Shown here: in pieces, positions 25,573-34,651 of the stretch
Layout of the letters: the number at the start of each line of letters is the position of its first letter
Position numbering within the stretch: the first letter of the stretch is position 1
Assembly: GCA_026391835.1 (NCBI GenBank)
Contig: JAPLDF010000015.1
Span: 1-64,000, forward strand
Origin: Bacteroidota bacterium
GTDB lineage: Bacteria > Bacteroidota > Bacteroidia > Bacteroidales > FEN-979
Length of the DNA: 64,000 nt
Direction: 5' to 3'
Program-made: the position numbers and the translations under genes
The notes under the pieces: model-generated
What the model was told of the DNA's origin: nothing
Databases searched by the model: none
The model's input: the letters and a program-made list of their open reading frames with translations, nothing else

Positions 25573-26131
25573 CCAGGTCAAACCCTGCCAGGGCCAGGAC
25601 CCTGTCGACCACTGTCATGGCCAGGTCGCGGATGGACGCAGGCTTGCTGTAAAAGGAGGGTGAGGCGGGACAGATGATCGCCCCGGCTTCGGTCAGAAGT
25701 TTCATGTTGTTGAGGTGGATCAGGCTGAAAGGAGCTTCACGGGGAACGAGGATTAGTTTTTTCCGTTCTTTCAGCATCACATCCGCAGCCCGGGTAAGCA
25801 GGTCGGAGGATACCCCCGATGCAATCCGCCCCAGCGTTCCCATGGTGCATGGACAAATGATCATCACATCATAACCTGCTGAACCGGATGCCATGGGGGC
25901 AAAGAAGTTGTCGGGTTTATAGACCTTCATCTTCGACACCCCGCCAGGGTTAATCACCCCGTCGGGGTTTTCACCAAGTTCAAACTTCCATACGGCCTTT
26001 GCGTTCTCCGAAAAGATAACCCCGCAGGCTTCAACCTGGTCCTGCAGCGCATCCAGGCGTTCGAGCAGCAGTTTGCCGTATATCGCGCCGCTGGCACCGG
26101 TTATGCCGATGATAACTTTATGTTGTTTCAT
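25541..26131 (-). CDS. ubiX: Flavin prenyltransferase UbiX
   Basis: 196 residues, normal length. UbiX attaches a dimethylallyl group to FMN to make the prenylated flavin needed by UbiD-type decarboxylases. The N-terminal flavin-binding segment is GITGASGAIYGKLLLERL; further conserved parts are MASGSAGYDVMIICPCTMGTLGRIASG, LVPREAPFSLIHLNNM and the C-terminal DRVLALAGFD. No ubiD partner lies in the window. It overlaps the 3' end of queG tail to tail. Confidence 0.95.
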   Translation of the reverse strand: MKQHKVIIGITGASGAIYGKLLLERLDALQDQVEACGVIFSENAKAVWKFELGENPDGVINPGGVSKMKVYKPDNFFAPMASGSAGYDVMIICPCTMGTLGRIASGVSSDLLTRAADVMLKERKKLILVPREAPFSLIHLNNMKLLTEAGAIICPASPSFYSKPASIRDLAMTVVDRVLALAGFDLATFEWGVASV

Positions 26132-26155
26132 TTAGCAATCGTATGAAATGAAAGG

Positions 26156-26262
26156 ATTTACGAATTACGATTTTGGATTTACGATTTAAAAAAGGAATAA
26201 GCCTTCACCTGCCTGTCCATGAAACCGTCATTCGTAAATCGTAAATCGTAAATCGTAAATTT
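26156..26262. repeat. Heptamer palindrome (TTTACGA / TCGTAAA)
   Basis: Copies of TTTACGATT at 26156-26185 face a run of TCGTAAA heptamers at 26230-26260, so the tract can fold into a long imperfect hairpin between the ubiX promoter side and the 3' end of the next gene. The same word occurs at 30730-30755. Confidence 0.8.
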
Positions 26263-26266
26263 TTTT

Positions 26267-26899
26267 TTAATAGTCCCTGGGTTTAATATACCAGGTGAGC
26301 TCCATCGATATCACATTGTTGTACTGGCCATATTCGAACATCAGCTTTCGTTCACCCGCCACATCATCCCTGATTGAGGTTAGAGAGTAATTGAACCGGA
26401 ACCCGGCTTTGAGATGATCGGTCAGGAAGCAGGACATACCGGCGATGCCGGTCAGGCTGATTGCCCGGTATGGCACAGTGATATAAGGTGCTTCCATGCC
26501 ATTCACCTCCTGGTAGGAACCAAGGAAAACATCTGCACCCAGGCCAACTTCGGCCTGGACCCGTTTTGCAAATGTAAACTGGTACAGCAAGGGAATCTCA
26601 AGATAGTGAAGCCTGTTCAGAAAGGTGGTGTCCATGTTCGTGAGCGTATCGGCATTTTTACGGGCCCCCTTCTGAATATACTCCATCTCCAGTTGGAAGG
26701 ATGACCGGGGTGACAGCCTGAGGCTGACAAATGCTCCGGCCAGGTACCCGAATTTGTGATAACCCACATTGTTATCCCCGTCCACCTGGCTCACCACACC
26801 ACCGGCCAGCAAACCTCCGTTGAACCGCTGCGCCAACCCGGCAAAGGGAAAACAAATCAACACCAGGAACAAGATCTTTTTCATCCGTAAATTTTTCAT
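26267..26899 (-). CDS. Outer-membrane beta-barrel (PorT-like) protein
   Basis: 210 residues. Signal peptide with cleavage after FAGLAQ (a second Met at residue 6, 26884, is an equally good start). The rest has the alternating pattern and Gly/Tyr/Phe-rich strands of the small outer-membrane beta-barrel family common in Bacteroidota (GGLLAGGVVSQVDGD opening, RSSFQLEMEYIQKGA, HYLEIPLLYQF, VEVGLG-type strand, ending MELTWYIKPRDY). The function is unknown; PorT itself is part of the T9SS, but this family has many members. Confidence 0.8.
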   Translation of the reverse strand: MKNLRMKKILFLVLICFPFAGLAQRFNGGLLAGGVVSQVDGDNNVGYHKFGYLAGAFVSLRLSPRSSFQLEMEYIQKGARKNADTLTNMDTTFLNRLHYLEIPLLYQFTFAKRVQAEVGLGADVFLGSYQEVNGMEAPYITVPYRAISLTGIAGMSCFLTDHLKAGFRFNYSLTSIRDDVAGERKLMFEYGQYNNVISMELTWYIKPRDY

Positions 26900-26935
26900 A
26901 AAAGTAAGAAAATCTTTACTGCCATTTATTTATTT

Positions 26936-27033
26936 CACGAAGGGGCACGAAGGAGGCACGAAGATAGACGAAGAATCAATTTTTATATTTGTGCTTCGTG
27001 GTCCTTCGTGATTTCTTCGTGGCACTTCGTGTG
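26936..27033. repeat. Degenerate palindrome of CACGAAG / CTTCGTG words
   Basis: Three CACGAAG words (26936-26960) and a related GACGAAG pair face CTTCGTG words (26993-27031), giving a long imperfect hairpin centred on an AT-rich loop. It lies directly upstream of the OmpR-type regulator gene. A similar block is at 47466-47562. Confidence 0.85.
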
Positions 27034-27068
27034 ATAATTTCTACCTTTACACCTTTCATTCCAAAAAT

Positions 27069-27755
27069 ATGGAACAAAGCAAAATCACCATCCTGCTGGC
27101 CGATGATGAACCCGACATCCTCGAATTCCTGGGCTACAACCTTGAAAAGGAGGGCTACAAGGTATTGAAGGCAAAGAACGGCGAGAAGGCACTGAAGCTG
27201 GCCAGGGAGCATAAGCCCCAACTGGTCATCCTTGATGTGATGATGCCGGTGATGGATGGCATGGAGGCCTGCACCCAGATCAGGAAGATTCCAGAGCTGG
27301 AGGGGACGCTGATTGCTTTCCTGACCGCCCGCGGGGAAGATTATTCCCAGATTGCGGGGTTTGACGCCGGGGCCGACGATTACATCACAAAACCAATAAA
27401 ACCCAAATTGTTTGTCAGCCGCATCCAGGCCCTGCTGCGCCGGTACAAAGAAGTGCCCGAAGAGAGCAACATCATCCTGCTCAGGGAGTTTACCATTGAT
27501 AAAAACCGTTATGTCGTTGTGAAAGGCGATACCGAGGTCACCCTGGCACGCAAGGAGTTTGAACTGCTGCAGTTCCTGGTTTCCCGCCCCGACAGGGTTG
27601 TTACCCGTGAAGAGATTTTCGCGAATGTCTGGGGCGAAAATGTGGTGGTTGGCGACCGCACCATCGATGTCCACATCCGCCGGATCAGGGAAAAACTTGG
27701 AATCGACAGCATCAGGACCATCAAGGGTGTCGGATATAAATTCGATGAGGGATGA
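27069..27755 (+). CDS. Response regulator, OmpR/PhoB family
   Basis: 228 residues: receiver domain (1-120) with D12/D13, phospho-acceptor D56 (LVILDVMMP) and K108 (DDYITKPIKP), then a winged-helix DNA-binding domain (135-225) ending in the typical TIDVHIRRIREKLG...IKGVGYKFDE. It overlaps the downstream histidine kinase by 4 bp. The pair is most like PhoB/PhoR, though no phosphate gene is nearby. Confidence 0.96.
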   Translation: MEQSKITILLADDEPDILEFLGYNLEKEGYKVLKAKNGEKALKLAREHKPQLVILDVMMPVMDGMEACTQIRKIPELEGTLIAFLTARGEDYSQIAGFDAGADDYITKPIKPKLFVSRIQALLRRYKEVPEESNIILLREFTIDKNRYVVVKGDTEVTLARKEFELLQFLVSRPDRVVTREEIFANVWGENVVVGDRTIDVHIRRIREKLGIDSIRTIKGVGYKFDEG

Positions 27756-28810
27756 AATTCCATGAACCAAAGAACCTTGCCCTGCTGAATGCGGGGATCA
27801 TAGCCGGGGCTTTTATCATCCTGTTTTTCATCTCCGTGGGCATCATCTTTGACAATGCATACACACATTTCTACACGTTCCTGGCACTCATTGTCAGCTC
27901 TGCCCTGATTTTCATCACGGCCTATTCCATATTCCTGCTGACACTTGAAAAATTCATCTACAGCAAGATCCGGCTGATTTATAAATCGATCCACCGGGTG
28001 AAGGTGGGAAAAAAGGGACAACTCAACCAGCAACCGGCGAACAACATCATTGCCCATGTGCAGGAGGAGGTGGAAATCTGGAAATCGGAGAAACAGCGTG
28101 AACTTGAACAACTCAGGCAACTTGAACAATACCGCCGTGATTTCATCGGGAATGTTTCACACGAACTGAAAACCCCGCTGTTTAATATCCAGGGGTATGT
28201 TTCTACTTTGCTGGATGGCGGCCTCGAAGATCCTGCCATCAACAGGGAGTACCTGAAACGAACCGAAAAAAGCATTGAACGGCTGGTGAAGATCCTTGAA
28301 GACCTTGATGAAATTTCGCAGCTCGAATCAGGCCAGATGAAGCTGAAAATAACCCGGTTCGACCTGGTGAGCCTCGCCCGGGAAGTAACGGAACTGCTTG
28401 AAATGAAAGCCCACAAGCGTGAGATCCAGGTTGTGCTGAATGACCCGGGAAAGCCCGTGATGGTTGAAGGAGACAAGGATAAGACCAGGCAGGTGCTCAC
28501 CAACATCATCGACAATTCAATCAGGTACGGAAGCGGTGAAAACGGGAAGACCAAGATCACCTTTTTCGACATGGATGAAAATATCCTCACCGAAATTACC
28601 GACAATGGCATCGGGATCGACCCGGCCGACCTGGCAAGGGTATTCGAACGCTTTTACCGCACCGACAGGGGCAGGGCCGCCACAAAAAAGGGGAAAGGGC
28701 TCGGACTGGCCATTGTCAAACACATTGTTGAAGCGCATCAGCAAACCATCAACGTGCGCAGCACCATCGGTGTGGGCACAACCTTCGGATTTACCATAAA
28801 GAAGGCCTGA
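27752..28810 (+). CDS. Sensor histidine kinase, PhoR-like
   Basis: 352 residues. Two membrane helices (about 11-32 and 42-65) with a very short external loop, a coiled-coil linker (EEVEIWKSEKQRELEQLRQLEQYR), the HisKA segment with phospho-His H137 (NVSHELKTPL), and a HATPase domain with the N-box (DNSIRYG), DNGIGID and GKGLGLAIVKHI. The short extracytoplasmic part suggests sensing in the membrane or through a partner protein. Cotranscribed with the response regulator. Confidence 0.95.
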   Translation: MKFHEPKNLALLNAGIIAGAFIILFFISVGIIFDNAYTHFYTFLALIVSSALIFITAYSIFLLTLEKFIYSKIRLIYKSIHRVKVGKKGQLNQQPANNIIAHVQEEVEIWKSEKQRELEQLRQLEQYRRDFIGNVSHELKTPLFNIQGYVSTLLDGGLEDPAINREYLKRTEKSIERLVKILEDLDEISQLESGQMKLKITRFDLVSLAREVTELLEMKAHKREIQVVLNDPGKPVMVEGDKDKTRQVLTNIIDNSIRYGSGENGKTKITFFDMDENILTEITDNGIGIDPADLARVFERFYRTDRGRAATKKGKGLGLAIVKHIVEAHQQTINVRSTIGVGTTFGFTIKKA

Positions 28811-28846
28811 ACTGAGTTTGATTATCCGGTCGGAAGCCGAAGCGGT

Positions 28847-29854
28847 TTACGTGGTCCGTTCGGTTGTGAACATGACCAGCTGTTCCAGCGACTTCCGGTG
28901 ACGGTTTTCAGGGAATGTGAGGAGAATATCCAGTGACTTCTGACGGTATTCGATCATCTTTTCGTGGGCATAGGCAATCCCGCCGCGCTCAACTACCTTG
29001 TCGATGAGTTTGGAAACCTTGGCCGCATCGTCGTGGTGATTTTTCACCGTATTGATGATCCAGCGCTTTTCCATGAAATCGGAATGGTTGAGCAGGTATA
29101 TGAGCGGCAGGGTCATCTTCTGGTCACGGATGTCGGTGCCATTGGGCTTCCCGGTGGCATTGTTGCGTTCATAATCAAACAGGTCGTCCTTTATCTGGAA
29201 TGCAACGCCGACATGTTCACCAAAGCTCCACATCGCCTGGATCTGTTCCTTTGAAACATCCACCGACTGTGCGCCGCAGGCACAGCAGGAAGCAATCAGC
29301 GTGGCCGTTTTCTTGCGGATGATCTCAAAATAGATATCCTCCCGGATGTCGAGCTTGCGGGCCTTTTCGATCTGCAGCAACTCTCCTTCGCTCATTTCAC
29401 GTACCGCGGTGGAGACGATTTTCAGGAGTTTGAATTCGTCCTGTTCGAGCGCCAGCAGCAACCCGCGCGACAGCAGGTAATCGCCCACAAGTACGGCGAT
29501 TTTATTTTTCCACAGGGCATTGAGGGAGAAGAAGCCGCGGCGAAGATTGGAATCGTCAACCACATCATCGTGCACAAGGGTTGCCGTGTGCAGCAGTTCG
29601 ATGAGGGAGGCTGCCCTGAAGGTGCTTTCATTGACCGTACCGCAAAGCCCGGCCGACAGGAACACGAACATCGGGCGCATCTGTTTGCCCTTGCGTTTGA
29701 TGATATACCGTGTGATGGTGTCGAGCAAAGGCACGGAACTCTTCATCGATGCCCTGAATTTTCCTTCAAAAGCCTCGATGTGTTCCGAAATAGGCGCTTT
29801 TATTTCATTCAGCGATATCAACAGGTTCCATGATTGAACGTGTAAAAGTAACAT
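28847..29854 (-). CDS. Polyprenyl diphosphate synthase
   Basis: 335 residues from the ATG at 29852-29854; the frame is open to 29914, and a TTG near the family's usual start (SLNEIKAPISEH) is also possible, so the exact start is uncertain. It elongates an allylic diphosphate with isopentenyl units, making the side chain of menaquinone (an octaprenyl-type product is usual here). Both Asp-rich motifs are present: LVHDDVVDDSNLRRG and QIKDDLFDYERN, with the basic KGKQMRPMF near the N-terminus. Divergent from the radical SAM gene, with about 65 bp between. Confidence 0.93.
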   Translation of the reverse strand: MLLLHVQSWNLLISLNEIKAPISEHIEAFEGKFRASMKSSVPLLDTITRYIIKRKGKQMRPMFVFLSAGLCGTVNESTFRAASLIELLHTATLVHDDVVDDSNLRRGFFSLNALWKNKIAVLVGDYLLSRGLLLALEQDEFKLLKIVSTAVREMSEGELLQIEKARKLDIREDIYFEIIRKKTATLIASCCACGAQSVDVSKEQIQAMWSFGEHVGVAFQIKDDLFDYERNNATGKPNGTDIRDQKMTLPLIYLLNHSDFMEKRWIINTVKNHHDDAAKVSKLIDKVVERGGIAYAHEKMIEYRQKSLDILLTFPENRHRKSLEQLVMFTTERTT

Positions 29855-29919
29855 TTTTACCTTGACTAAAATAGGAATTGCAGCCGAAAAGATGGAATTT
29901 TGCAACTTAAACAAACAGG

Positions 29920-30699
29920 ATGCCCGGATTTCTCTTTCACGATGTTATCTTTGGCCCGGTGCGCAGCAGACGACTGGGATTATCACTGGGAATTAACTTA
30001 CTCCCGCTTCATTCGAAGTATTGTTCATTCAACTGCATCTATTGCGAGTGCGGTTGGACCTCACCGGACCAGTCAAAACATCCCGAATTTCCCTCACGCG
30101 AAGAGATAAGCTTTTTTTTAGCCAAGCGCCTGCAGCAACTGGTTCTTGACAATTACATTCCCGATGCCCTCACTTATGCCGGCAACGGGGAACCGACGCT
30201 GCACCCCGATTTTGCCGGGATCGTGGATGACACCATCGCGCTGCGCGATAAATATGCCCCGACGGCAAAAGTGACGATCCTCTCAAATTCAAGCATGATC
30301 CATGTTCCTTCCGTTTTCAAGGCACTTCAGAAATTCGACAGCAACATCCTTAAACTGGATGCCGGATCCGACCGGATGTTCAACCTGATCAACAACCCGG
30401 TTGAGCCGGTTCAGTTTTCTGCATTGATCGGGAATTTGAAGAAATTCAATGGAAACCTGATTATCCAGAGCATGTTCCTGCGCGGGAATTTTAAAGGAGA
30501 GGTGGTCGACAACACCACCGCCGCCGAGGTTGATGCCTGGATCAGCCTTTTACAGGAGATCAGGCCTGAAATGGTCATGATCTACCCGATTGCCCGGGCC
30601 ACCCCGTTGCATAACATTGAAAAGATCGGCCCGGAAGAACTGGAAGCGATCGCTGCGAAAGCAAGGAAGGGCGGGCTGAAGGTGCAGGTTTACCAGTAG
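29920..30699 (+). CDS. Radical SAM protein
   Basis: 259 residues. The [4Fe-4S] site is CSFNCIYC (C-x3-C-x2-C) at about residues 35-42, followed by the AGNGEPTLHPDF segment typical of COG0731-type radical SAM proteins, and TILSNSS and LKLDAGSD strands of the partial TIM barrel. The substrate is not evident. No SPASM-like extra cluster is seen. Confidence 0.9.
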   Translation: MPGFLFHDVIFGPVRSRRLGLSLGINLLPLHSKYCSFNCIYCECGWTSPDQSKHPEFPSREEISFFLAKRLQQLVLDNYIPDALTYAGNGEPTLHPDFAGIVDDTIALRDKYAPTAKVTILSNSSMIHVPSVFKALQKFDSNILKLDAGSDRMFNLINNPVEPVQFSALIGNLKKFNGNLIIQSMFLRGNFKGEVVDNTTAAEVDAWISLLQEIRPEMVMIYPIARATPLHNIEKIGPEELEAIAAKARKGGLKVQVYQ

Positions 30700-30824
30700 T
30701 AAGTGACAAGTGACAAGTGACAAGGGACAATTTACGAATTACGATTTTAGATTTGGGAATTTTTCGTTTCCCCGTTCACCCGTTTACCTGTTTACCTGTT
30801 TACCTGTTGACCCGTTTACCTTTG
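30699..30824. repeat. Composite tandem-repeat tract (AAGTGAC heptamers, GTTTACC octamers)
   Basis: Just past the stop at 30699: AAGTGAC repeated about three and a half times (30700-30725), then a TTTACGAATTACGATTT word (30731-30748), then a short array of the CGTTTACC octamer (30768-30824). Three unrelated short-repeat families lie side by side in 125 bp. Confidence 0.85.
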
Positions 30825-30853
30825 CAATATAAAACCCCTAAACCTCTTTCCCC

Positions 30854-31258
30854 GTGGAACAATTATACTATCCTCCAAAAATCTGGCTGGCTTTCGGCGA
30901 GGCGGTGATCGGTAACCAGGAAATAACGGGCTGGCTGATGAACAACGGTTTCCCTGAAGTGGGCGCCCTGGCCCATGCCATCAGGGGAAGTGAAGAGGCC
31001 ACGGCATGGCTCTTCCGAAATAAATTCTTCCACCTGGCTGCACTTGACGCAGCAATTGATGAAAATGTGAAGGCGTACCAATGGTTACGGGCAAACAACC
31101 ACCCGATGCTGGCGCTGTTTGCAGAAGCATGCCATGGCAGGCAGACTGCCATCAGCTGGCTAAATGAACATAACCTGGAGGCCTTTGTCCTGATTGCGAG
31201 GAGAATCAAGGATTTGCGTGACAATACGACCTTCGATTACCACAAGAAGAAGTTCTAG
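30854..31258 (+). CDS. Unknown helical protein
   Basis: 134 residues, no signal peptide and no membrane segment. The sequence has an internal periodicity: TGWLMNNGFPEVGALAHAI, TAWLFRNKFFHLAALDAAI, YQWLRANNHPMLALFAEAC and ISWLNEHNLEAFVLIARRI are four copies of a roughly 30-residue two-helix unit. It resembles a small alpha-solenoid used for protein binding. I recognise no family; function unknown. Its stop is 3 bp from the convergent ribonucleotide reductase stop. Confidence 0.7.
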   Translation: MEQLYYPPKIWLAFGEAVIGNQEITGWLMNNGFPEVGALAHAIRGSEEATAWLFRNKFFHLAALDAAIDENVKAYQWLRANNHPMLALFAEACHGRQTAISWLNEHNLEAFVLIARRIKDLRDNTTFDYHKKKF

Positions 31259-31261
31259 CAG

Positions 31262-33934
31262 TTAACCGCAGTGCGAATACCCGCAGCTTTTGCACACCAG
31301 GCAGCCTTCCTGGTATACCAACCCGTTCTCGTTGCATTTCGGGCAGGCATGCTCGGCAGCTTTGGTTCCGTCGGGGATGAATTTCTTCAGGGCGCGCTCG
31401 ATGCCGTTTTTCCATGTATTGATGGAATCGACTTCAAAATGAAGTTTGGAGATGATGTTGACCACGAAGGGCAGCGGCATGCCGTGTCTTAAGATCCCGG
31501 AGATCAGTTTTGCATAGTTCCAGTACTCCTTGTTAAAGGAACGTGAGAGCCCTTCGATGGTGATTTTGTAGCCCTGGCGGTCTTCGAACTGAAAGTCGTA
31601 CCGCGATCCAACGTTATCGGGTCGTGTTTTCACGATCCAGCCTTTCAGCACCCATGTGGGGATCCAGAAATCTTCGGCAACCCCGGTGAAAATTTCATAG
31701 GGCCGGCCGTTCAGGATACCGACAACGGCAATCCATTTCTCATGATCATTCTGAAAACGGACGATATCGGCTTCAAGGCGGTCGGGACGATGCGGTGCTT
31801 TGGTTTCAACAAATTCATCGCCTTTGTCCTTCTTTTTCTTATCCTTGGCATCATTGTTTACAAGCACGCCGGAACGGGAACCGTCGCGGTAAACGGTCAT
31901 TCCCTTGCAACCTTCTCTCCAGGCTGTTTCGTAGATGGTGCTGATCATCTCCTCTTTGGCATCATTCGGCACATTGACGGTAACGCTTATGGAGTGGTCA
32001 ACCCACTTCTGCACGGCACCCTGCATTTTGACCTTGGCGACCCAGTCCACATCATTGGCCGTGGCCTTGTAGAACGGAGACTGCTTGATGATCCCCCGGA
32101 GTTCCTTTTCAGGCATGGCCGACACTTCATCCACATTGTAACCATTCACAACCAGCCAGGTGACAAAATTATGATGGAACACGTTGTACTCTTCCCAGGT
32201 ATCGCCCACCTCATCCTTAAAGGTGATTTTTACATTTTTATCGTTGGGGTTCACCTTGCGGCGACGCTTGTAGTTGACGGCAAACACCGGTTCGAGCCCC
32301 GAAGTCGTTTGGGTAAGTATGCTAACCGAACCTGTTGGCGCGATGGTAAGCATGGCGATGTTGCGCCGGCCGTAGATGGCCATATCCGAATAAACATCGG
32401 GGGCGGCATCCTTCATTCGCTGAATAAAAGGATTGTTCTGCTCACGTACGGTGTCATAGATGGGAAACGGTCCGCGTTCTTTTGCCATGGTCACAGATGA
32501 ACGGTATGCTTCGATGGCAAGGATTTTATGGACCTCTACCGAGAAATCTGTCGCATCATCCGATCCGTAGCGGGTTCCAAGCGCTGCAAGCATGTCGCCT
32601 TCGGCGGTAATGCCGAAACCGGTCCGGCGTCCCTGGATGGCTTTTTTCTTGATATTCAGCCACATGTTCCTTTCTCTTACCTTGACCTCTTCGGCTTCGG
32701 GATCCTTTTCAATTTTTGCCAGGATGCGGTCAATTTTCTCCAGTTCCAGGTCGATGATATCATCCATCATCCGCTGGGCTTTGTGCACATGCTTGATAAA
32801 GAGCCCGGAGTCAAAACTTGCCTCGGGTGTAAAGGGCTTATCTACATAATTATAGAGGTTAATGGCCAGCAGGCGGCAACTGTCGTAGGTACAAAGAGGA
32901 ATTTCGCCGCATGGATTTGTCGACACCGTGCGGAAACCCAGGTCGGCATAGCAATCGGGAATTGACTCACGCAGGATGGTATCCCAGAACAGGATGCCGG
33001 GCTCGGCGGATTTCCATGCATTGTGAACTATTTTACTCCAGAGTTCGCTGGCTTTCATAGGCCTGGTGACCAGTGGATTGTCGGAATCGACCGGGAACCG
33101 CTGAACATATTCTGTATCATTCACCACGGCCTGCATGAATTCATCGGTGATCTTCACGGAGATGTTTGCCCCGGTCACCTTTCCTGTTTCGAGTTTTGCA
33201 TCGATGAAGTGTTCGGCATCGGGGTGGGCCACCGAAATGCTCAGCATCAGGGCACCCCGACGGCCTTCCTGTGCCACTTCGCGGGTCGAGTTTGAATACC
33301 GTTCCATGAACGGGACAATGCCCGTGGAGGTAAGCGCGCTGTTTTTGACTTCGCTGTATTTCGGACGGATGTGTGAAAGGTCGTGCCCCACTCCTCCCCT
33401 GCGCTTCATCAGCTGAACCTGTTCTTCATCCGTTTTCATGATGGCGCCATACGAATCGGAAGCACCGTCGTTGCCAATCACAAAGCAGTTCGAAAGAGAA
33501 CCAATCTGAAAATCGTTTCCGATACCGGCCATGGGACTGCCCTGCGGAACGATGTATTTGAAATTCCGCATGAGTTCAAAGAGTTCATCCTCACCCATCG
33601 GGTTGGGGTATTTCTTTTCAACCCGGGCAATTTCGCGGGCAATCCGGCGGTGCATGTCGTCGGGGGTCAACTCAAAAAGGTGCCCTTCGGAATTTTTCAG
33701 TGCGTACTTGTTGGCCCACACATTTGCGGCCAGGCTGTCGCCATTGAAATACTCGGTTGATTTCGCGATAACCTCTGCAAACGAATAAATTTTTCGTGCA
33801 GCTTCCTCTGTTTTATTTTCTTTCATTTCAAATGCTTCAGGCGTAATTTTCGGCCGGATCCTTTTTTCCAGTACTTCACTGTAATAGTCTGTTTTATGAT
33901 CCGTTTCTGTGTTTGCCACCGTGTTTTTTTCCAT
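31262..33934 (-). CDS. nrdJ: Ribonucleotide reductase, class II (adenosylcobalamin-dependent)
   Basis: 890 residues. It reduces ribonucleotides to deoxyribonucleotides with adenosylcobalamin as radical source and so works with or without oxygen. Visible: SLSNCFVIGN (first redox Cys), STNPCGEIPLCTYDSCRL (catalytic NxCxE), LTIAPTGSVSILTQTTSGLEPVF, GCKGMTVYRDGSRSGVL, and a C-terminal zinc-ribbon-like part CPKCNENG...CLVCKSCGYSHCG that carries the redox-active Cys pair. No cobalamin riboswitch was recognised in the 200 bp upstream. Confidence 0.96.
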   Translation of the reverse strand: MEKNTVANTETDHKTDYYSEVLEKRIRPKITPEAFEMKENKTEEAARKIYSFAEVIAKSTEYFNGDSLAANVWANKYALKNSEGHLFELTPDDMHRRIAREIARVEKKYPNPMGEDELFELMRNFKYIVPQGSPMAGIGNDFQIGSLSNCFVIGNDGASDSYGAIMKTDEEQVQLMKRRGGVGHDLSHIRPKYSEVKNSALTSTGIVPFMERYSNSTREVAQEGRRGALMLSISVAHPDAEHFIDAKLETGKVTGANISVKITDEFMQAVVNDTEYVQRFPVDSDNPLVTRPMKASELWSKIVHNAWKSAEPGILFWDTILRESIPDCYADLGFRTVSTNPCGEIPLCTYDSCRLLAINLYNYVDKPFTPEASFDSGLFIKHVHKAQRMMDDIIDLELEKIDRILAKIEKDPEAEEVKVRERNMWLNIKKKAIQGRRTGFGITAEGDMLAALGTRYGSDDATDFSVEVHKILAIEAYRSSVTMAKERGPFPIYDTVREQNNPFIQRMKDAAPDVYSDMAIYGRRNIAMLTIAPTGSVSILTQTTSGLEPVFAVNYKRRRKVNPNDKNVKITFKDEVGDTWEEYNVFHHNFVTWLVVNGYNVDEVSAMPEKELRGIIKQSPFYKATANDVDWVAKVKMQGAVQKWVDHSISVTVNVPNDAKEEMISTIYETAWREGCKGMTVYRDGSRSGVLVNNDAKDKKKKDKGDEFVETKAPHRPDRLEADIVRFQNDHEKWIAVVGILNGRPYEIFTGVAEDFWIPTWVLKGWIVKTRPDNVGSRYDFQFEDRQGYKITIEGLSRSFNKEYWNYAKLISGILRHGMPLPFVVNIISKLHFEVDSINTWKNGIERALKKFIPDGTKAAEHACPKCNENGLVYQEGCLVCKSCGYSHCG

Positions 33935-34143
33935 GCATGAACAGGATTAACTGTTATGTTCTGATTTTGTTAACTGATTGTTCTTTCGAACGTTCCAATA
34001 AATTGTCGGGAGATAATTTGAACCGGCAAGATACGACGATCAAAAGGTTTCACTGAATTTAGTTATTAACACGGGGGTGGATAACACAGGTAAAGGCCTG
34101 AATTAAAAAAACATATACTTTGATAATTTGGTTCAGGCGAATC

Positions 34144-34650
34144 TTATCCCGATTTCCGGGATTCTTCAGGTGTCCAGATCAGCTTTTTCCCAAAGCCAAG
34201 CCGGTTGTCGGTCATCTTGATGTAATCGGGCGTAAGGGACCAGAGATGGAGATTGGGCATGAGCCGGGCGATCGGGAACCGCTTCAGGTACCGGGCCCTG
34301 GCTGTTTGGTATTCCCTGCCCTGAAGGGCAGGGCCGGGGGCAGGGCTTTCGGCAGGGTCGGCATCAGCAGGCCGGAGGTCACGGATAAAGCCGGTAAACT
34401 GGATGCCCCTGATTTTCCCGACGATTTTTGTTTCAAGGGCGATGGTCCCGGCAACCCGGTAGTTGTTGCCTTCAACAACATCACGAATATGCCGGGTATC
34501 ATGATCAGAGGTGAAAATGAACTGGTTCTGCTCCCCGAGATAGGCATAATAGCAGGTGGCACAATATGGCTGATTGCCGCGCGAAATGGCGAGTGTTAAA
34601 ATATGATGCTCTCCGATGAAATCGAGGATGCGTTGTTCAGGATAGGTCAT
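34144..34650 (-). CDS. Pyridoxamine-phosphate-oxidase-like flavoprotein (UPF0306/YhbP-like)
   Basis: 168 residues with the split-barrel fold typical of FMN-binding PNPOx proteins: LTLAISRGNQPYCATCYYAYLG, FIFTSDHDTRHIRDVVEGN, VAGTIALETKIVGKIRGIQFTGFIRDL, and a YLKRFPIARLMP segment. Function probably redox-related but unknown. The middle has a low-complexity insertion (PADADPAESPAPGPA). It starts 1 bp after the stop of the 1121-residue outer-membrane protein and is presumably cotranscribed with it. Confidence 0.8.
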   Translation of the reverse strand: MTYPEQRILDFIGEHHILTLAISRGNQPYCATCYYAYLGEQNQFIFTSDHDTRHIRDVVEGNNYRVAGTIALETKIVGKIRGIQFTGFIRDLRPADADPAESPAPGPALQGREYQTARARYLKRFPIARLMPNLHLWSLTPDYIKMTDNRLGFGKKLIWTPEESRKSG

Positions 34651-34651
34651 G

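Noticed and set aside
26156-26262. Possible CRISPR array (short repeats near ubiX)
   Set aside because: The repeats are 7 bp with no unique spacers and form a palindrome; no cas gene is nearby.
33935-34143. Cobalamin riboswitch upstream of nrdJ
   Set aside because: No B12-box or conserved stem pattern could be recognised in the 209-bp gap.
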